64,000 nt of DNA from Kitasatospora aureofaciens (GTDB taxonomy: Bacteria > Actinomycetota > Actinomycetes > Streptomycetales > Streptomycetaceae), in contig NZ_JAHTKP010000012.1 of assembly GCF_019192735.1 (NCBI RefSeq), forward strand, positions 1 to 64,000, in the 5' to 3' direction. Position numbers and translations under genes: made by a program. The notes under the pieces were generated by a model. It ran no database searches, had not been told where the DNA came from, and was given only the letters and a program-made list of their open reading frames with translations. Of this stretch, positions 61,015 through 64,000 are shown one piece after another. Numbering within the stretch: the first letter of the stretch is position 1; each line of letters opens with the position of its first letter.

Positions 61015-62193
61015 ATGAGCAGGCGTGTGCCGGTGATCGGTGACGGGGAGCGGCGGGCCCGGGTGGGGCGGCGGCATCTGCTGGTGCCGTCGGGGCGGGT
61101 GGCGCGGGTGGAGGCGGCGGCCGACGCGGTGGTCGGGCTGCACGCGACGGATGCCGCCACGGTGTATCTGTCGGCGTGCGCGCGGCTGGCGGAGCCGTCG
61201 GTGGCCGAGGTGGAGCGGGCGTTGTACGAGGACGTCTCGCTGGTGAAGCTGCTGTCGATGCGGCGGACGATATTCGCCGTGACGGAGGAACTCGCGCCGT
61301 ACGTGGCCTCGTCGACCGCGCGGGTGATCGCGGCCAGGGAGCGGGCGGGGCTGCTGAAGCACCTGCAGCAGCACGCCGTGGGCTGGGACGAGGCCCGGCT
61401 CGCGGCGACGGAGCGCAAGGTGCTGGCCGCGCTGGAGCGGCGCGGTGAGGCGACGACGAAGGAACTCGGGGACGACGTCCCGGAGTTGCGCGAGCAGATG
61501 CTGATGTCGGCGGGCAAGCCGTACGAGAACAAGCAGAGCGTCGGCAGCCGGGTGCTGCGGCTGCTGGCCGCGGACGGGCACGTGCGACGGGGCCGTCCGC
61601 GCGGCTCGTGGCTGAGCAGCAACTACCCGTGGGCGCCGGTGCGGCAGTGGCCGGACGTGCCGGTGCGGGAGGCGAAGGCGGAGCTGGTGCGGCGCTGGCT
61701 GGCCTCGTACGGGCCGGCCACCGTCGAGGATGTGAAGTGGTGGACGGGCTGGACGCTCGGGGACACCCGCAAGGCGTTGGCGGACGTCGGCGCGGAGGAC
61801 GTGGAGCTGTCCGGCGGGGTGGCCGCGCTGGTGCTGCCGGGGGACGTGGAGGCGGTGGCCGAGCCGGAGCCGTGGGCGGCGCTGTTGCCGGGGCTGGATC
61901 CGACGATGATGGGCTGGCGCGGACGGGACTGGTATCTGCGTCCGGAGGACGTGCCGGCGCTGTTCGACCGGGCGGGCAACGCCGGGCCGACGGTGTGGTG
62001 GTGCGGCCGGGTGGTGGGTGGCTGGGCGCAGCGCCCCGACGGCGAGTTGGTGTGGCGGCTGTTCGTCGACGTCGGGGCGGAGGCGGAGGCCGCGATCGGG
62101 GCGGAGGCGGCCCGGCTGGCGGGCTGGTTGGGGGAGGTGCGGGTGACGCCGCGGTTCCGGACGCCGCTGGAGCGGGAGTTGGTCGCGAAGTAG
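61015..62193 (+). CDS. Winged-helix DNA-binding protein, AlkZ/YcaQ-like (HTH_42)
   Basis: This 392-residue HTH_42 protein belongs to the family that includes AlkZ and YcaQ, DNA glycosylases that unhook bulky lesions such as azinomycin cross-links. Typical motifs are RVARVEAAADAVVGLHATDAATVYLSACARL, SLVKLLSMRRTIFAV, YENKQSVGSRVLRLLAADGHVRRGRPRGSW, WYLRPEDVPALFDRAGNAGPTVWWCGRVVGGW. The region where AlkZ has its catalytic QxQ-type residues reads GLHATDAAT, with His/Asp. Whether this is a glycosylase or a DNA-binding relative cannot be decided. Near the PBP gene and divergent from nothing. Confidence 0.88.
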   Translation: MSRRVPVIGDGERRARVGRRHLLVPSGRVARVEAAADAVVGLHATDAATVYLSACARLAEPSVAEVERALYEDVSLVKLLSMRRTIFAVTEELAPYVASSTARVIAARERAGLLKHLQQHAVGWDEARLAATERKVLAALERRGEATTKELGDDVPELREQMLMSAGKPYENKQSVGSRVLRLLAADGHVRRGRPRGSWLSSNYPWAPVRQWPDVPVREAKAELVRRWLASYGPATVEDVKWWTGWTLGDTRKALADVGAEDVELSGGVAALVLPGDVEAVAEPEPWAALLPGLDPTMMGWRGRDWYLRPEDVPALFDRAGNAGPTVWWCGRVVGGWAQRPDGELVWRLFVDVGAEAEAAIGAEAARLAGWLGEVRVTPRFRTPLERELVAK

Positions 62194-62212
62194 TCCGGCG
62201 CAAATCAGGGGC

Positions 62213-64000
62213 TCATTGCGTCACCGGCGGCGTTGCCGCACCGGTGGCGGGCGGCGCGGTGGCCGTGGGCTGGGGCGTCGGCTTGGGCGGGTGCGTCTGG
62301 GTGGGCCGGGTGGTGGCGGTCGGCTGGTCCTGGGTGGGCGTCGGGAGCGGCGCCTGCGGGCTGGGGACGACCGGGTCGGGTGTGGGCTCGCTGGTGGCGC
62401 TGGGCCTGGCCGAGGCGGGCTCGGTGGGCGCCGGGGCGCTGGGCGGCCGGCTGCCGGCGGCCGTGGGTGCGGTGCTCGCGCTGGGCGTGGCACTGGCCGA
62501 GGAGGTGCCGGTCGGCCAGGTGGTCTGGCCGCTGCCGCCGCGACCGGTCTGGAGGTCGAAGTGCTGGACCGCGCTGCCGTCGAGGGCGTCGGTCATGTAG
62601 GCGGTCCAGATCTTGGTGGGGAAGGTGCCGCCGTTGATCCGGCCGAGGCCGGCGGTGCCGGCCAGCGGCTCCTTGGCGTGGGTCTTCGGGTTCTCCCGGA
62701 ACAGGCCGACGGTGGTGGTGAGTTCGGGGGTGAAGCCGGCGAACCAGGCGGAGAGGTTGGAGTCGGTGGTGCCGGTCTTGCCGGCGGCGGGGCGGCCGAG
62801 GTCGAGGGCGGCGGCGCCGGTGCCGCGCGGGCTGATGACGTCGCGCAGGACGTCGGTGACGGTGTCGGCCTCGTTGCGGTCCAAGGCGGCGGTGGGGGTG
62901 TGCTCGGGCATCTTGGGGACGTCGACGGAGCCGGAGCCGGCGTTGACGCGTTCGAGTTTGGTGACGGACCACGGGGTGTGCGCCTGGCCGTGGTTGGCGA
63001 TGGCGGCGTAGGCGCCGGCCAGGTCGAGGGCGCTGGGGGTGGCGGTGCCGAGGGTCATCGAGGTGTTGCCCGGGTCCATGCCGGGGACGTTGTCGGGGAG
63101 GCCGAGCTTGATCGCGGTCTCCCGGACGCGGGCGAGTCCGGCGTCGACGCCTTCCTGCGCGTACACGGAGTTGACGGATTTCAGCATGGCGTAGCGCAGG
63201 GTGATGTTGCCGTAGTCGATGCCGTCCTCGTTGGGCGGCGCGTACGGGGTGGGGCCGCCGGTGACGGGGCGTTCGCTGGAGCCGTCGTAGCGGGTGTCCG
63301 GGGTGATCGGGCGGCCGTCGGGGGCGTGTTGGGCGACGAGACCGGCGGCGAGGTCGATGGGCTTGAAGGTGGAGCCGATCTGGTTGTCCTGGCGCAGCGC
63401 GTCGTTGTAGGGCTGCTTGGCGTAGTCGGGTCCGCCGTAGACGGCGACGACGCGGCCGGTGGCGGGTTCGACGGAGGCGCCGGCGACGCGGACGTCGGTG
63501 TCGGTGGCGGGCCGGGCCTTGGGGTCGAGGTTGTCGGTGAGTTCCTGCTGGACGGCCTTGGTGAAGGCGTCCTGCTTGGGCTTGTCGAAGGTGGTGGTGA
63601 TGCGCCAGCCGCCGGCCTTGAGGGTGGGGGCGTCGATGATGCCGGCGGTGACGAGGTAGTCGTCGGCGACGCCGACCAGGTAGCCGGCCTGGCCGGAGAG
63701 GCCGGTGGTGGGCTGGGGGTCGATGGGCTCGGGGAAGGTGGTGGCGGCGCGGTCGGCGGGGCTGAGGAAGCCGAGTTGGACCATGCCGTCGAGGGTGTAG
63801 TTCCAGCGGGCGATGGCCTTGTCGCGGTTGGCGGGCTTGGCGGTCTTGACGTCGTAGGCGCTGGGGGCCTGGAGCAGCGCGGCGAGGTAGGCGCCCTGGG
63901 CGAGGGTGAGTCCGGAGACGTCGACGCCGTAGTAGGCGTGGGCGGCGCTCTGGATGCCGTAGGCGCCGCGGCCGAAGTAGCTGCTGTTGAGGTAGCCGGA
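62213..64000 (-). CDS. Class A penicillin-binding protein (partial, 5' end outside window)
   Basis: The minus-strand frame is open to the window edge, so the gene starts beyond 64000. The last part of the glycosyltransferase domain is visible (GRGAYGIQSAAHAYYGVDV, LTLAQGAYLAALLQAPSAYD). The transpeptidase domain has SxxK in GSTFKPIDLAAGL, SVN in LKSVNSVYAQEG and KTGT in AGKTGTTDSNLSAWFAGFTP. A Ser/Thr/Pro-rich tail of about 100 residues follows. It polymerises and cross-links peptidoglycan outside the membrane. As I recall it corresponds to the streptomycete SCO2897-type PBP. Confidence 0.95.
   Translation of the reverse strand, partial: SGYLNSSYFGRGAYGIQSAAHAYYGVDVSGLTLAQGAYLAALLQAPSAYDVKTAKPANRDKAIARWNYTLDGMVQLGFLSPADRAATTFPEPIDPQPTTGLSGQAGYLVGVADDYLVTAGIIDAPTLKAGGWRITTTFDKPKQDAFTKAVQQELTDNLDPKARPATDTDVRVAGASVEPATGRVVAVYGGPDYAKQPYNDALRQDNQIGSTFKPIDLAAGLVAQHAPDGRPITPDTRYDGSSERPVTGGPTPYAPPNEDGIDYGNITLRYAMLKSVNSVYAQEGVDAGLARVRETAIKLGLPDNVPGMDPGNTSMTLGTATPSALDLAGAYAAIANHGQAHTPWSVTKLERVNAGSGSVDVPKMPEHTPTAALDRNEADTVTDVLRDVISPRGTGAAALDLGRPAAGKTGTTDSNLSAWFAGFTPELTTTVGLFRENPKTHAKEPLAGTAGLGRINGGTFPTKIWTAYMTDALDGSAVQHFDLQTGRGGSGQTTWPTGTSSASATPSASTAPTAAGSRPPSAPAPTEPASARPSATSEPTPDPVVPSPQAPLPTPTQDQPTATTRPTQTHPPKPTPQPTATAPPATGAATPPVTQ

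Overview
The window is about 73% G+C chromosomal DNA with short intergenic gaps, GTG and TTG starts and translationally coupled ATGA/GTGA junctions. Two SsgA-like sporulation proteins and DasR-type sugar regulation are also present. Together these point to a Streptomycetaceae chromosome (Streptomyces or Kitasatospora). From memory, the gene order resembles S. coelicolor SCO2897-SCO2951, read from the penicillin-binding protein at the right edge to malic enzyme, hup and murA at the left. This comparison is recalled, not searched. I see no prophage, integrase, IS element, CRISPR array or antibiotic cluster.

Left third (1-26.3 kb): a malic enzyme end, an HU protein, murA, a YqgE protein, a DUF3039 protein and a GH20 hexosaminidase with a DasR-like site. 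Next comes a three-gene molybdenum hydroxylase operon, closed by a terminator shared with tRNA-Cys. An SMR exporter lies under a guanidine-III riboswitch, followed by an MFS pump and a Tat lipoprotein deacetylase. A coupled operon follows: class F sortase, membrane esterase, and a rhomboid-like/MprF-type fusion. The segment ends with a SsgA-like protein, a helicase, TM2 and DUF2752 proteins, an IclR regulator, an S16 peptidase, and a divergent AsnC regulator/half-HppD pair.

Middle (26.3-45 kb): a two-component system with a divergent membrane protein, a 5'-disrupted chitinase, a GT87 mannosyltransferase, ssgG and two RDD proteins. Then come endonuclease V, a DinB protein, a small sigma-like protein, an AbiEi-like protein, pncA/pncB, clpS with DUF2017, and an amino-acid permease.

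Right (45-64 kb): a thiocarboxylate cysteine-biosynthesis cluster (mec, a Cys leader peptide, cysO, cysM), a MazF-like membrane protein, an MBL hydrolase and the N-acetylglucosamine PTS (nagE2, nagE1, nagF) with dre operators. After these are rph, rdgB, tRNA-Leu, a frameshifted HNH nuclease gene, a large GH18 chitinase with a classic direct-repeat operator, bcp, DUF3618, a GroES-like gene, an AlkZ-like gene and a class A PBP running off the edge.

The clearest functional theme is chitin/GlcNAc use: hexosaminidase, two chitinases and the NagE/F transporter, three of whose loci carry DasR-like sites. Gene decay is the second theme: a half-length HppD ending in a tandem repeat, a chitinase without its N-terminus, a frameshifted HNH gene, and two gene remnants near 49.3 kb.
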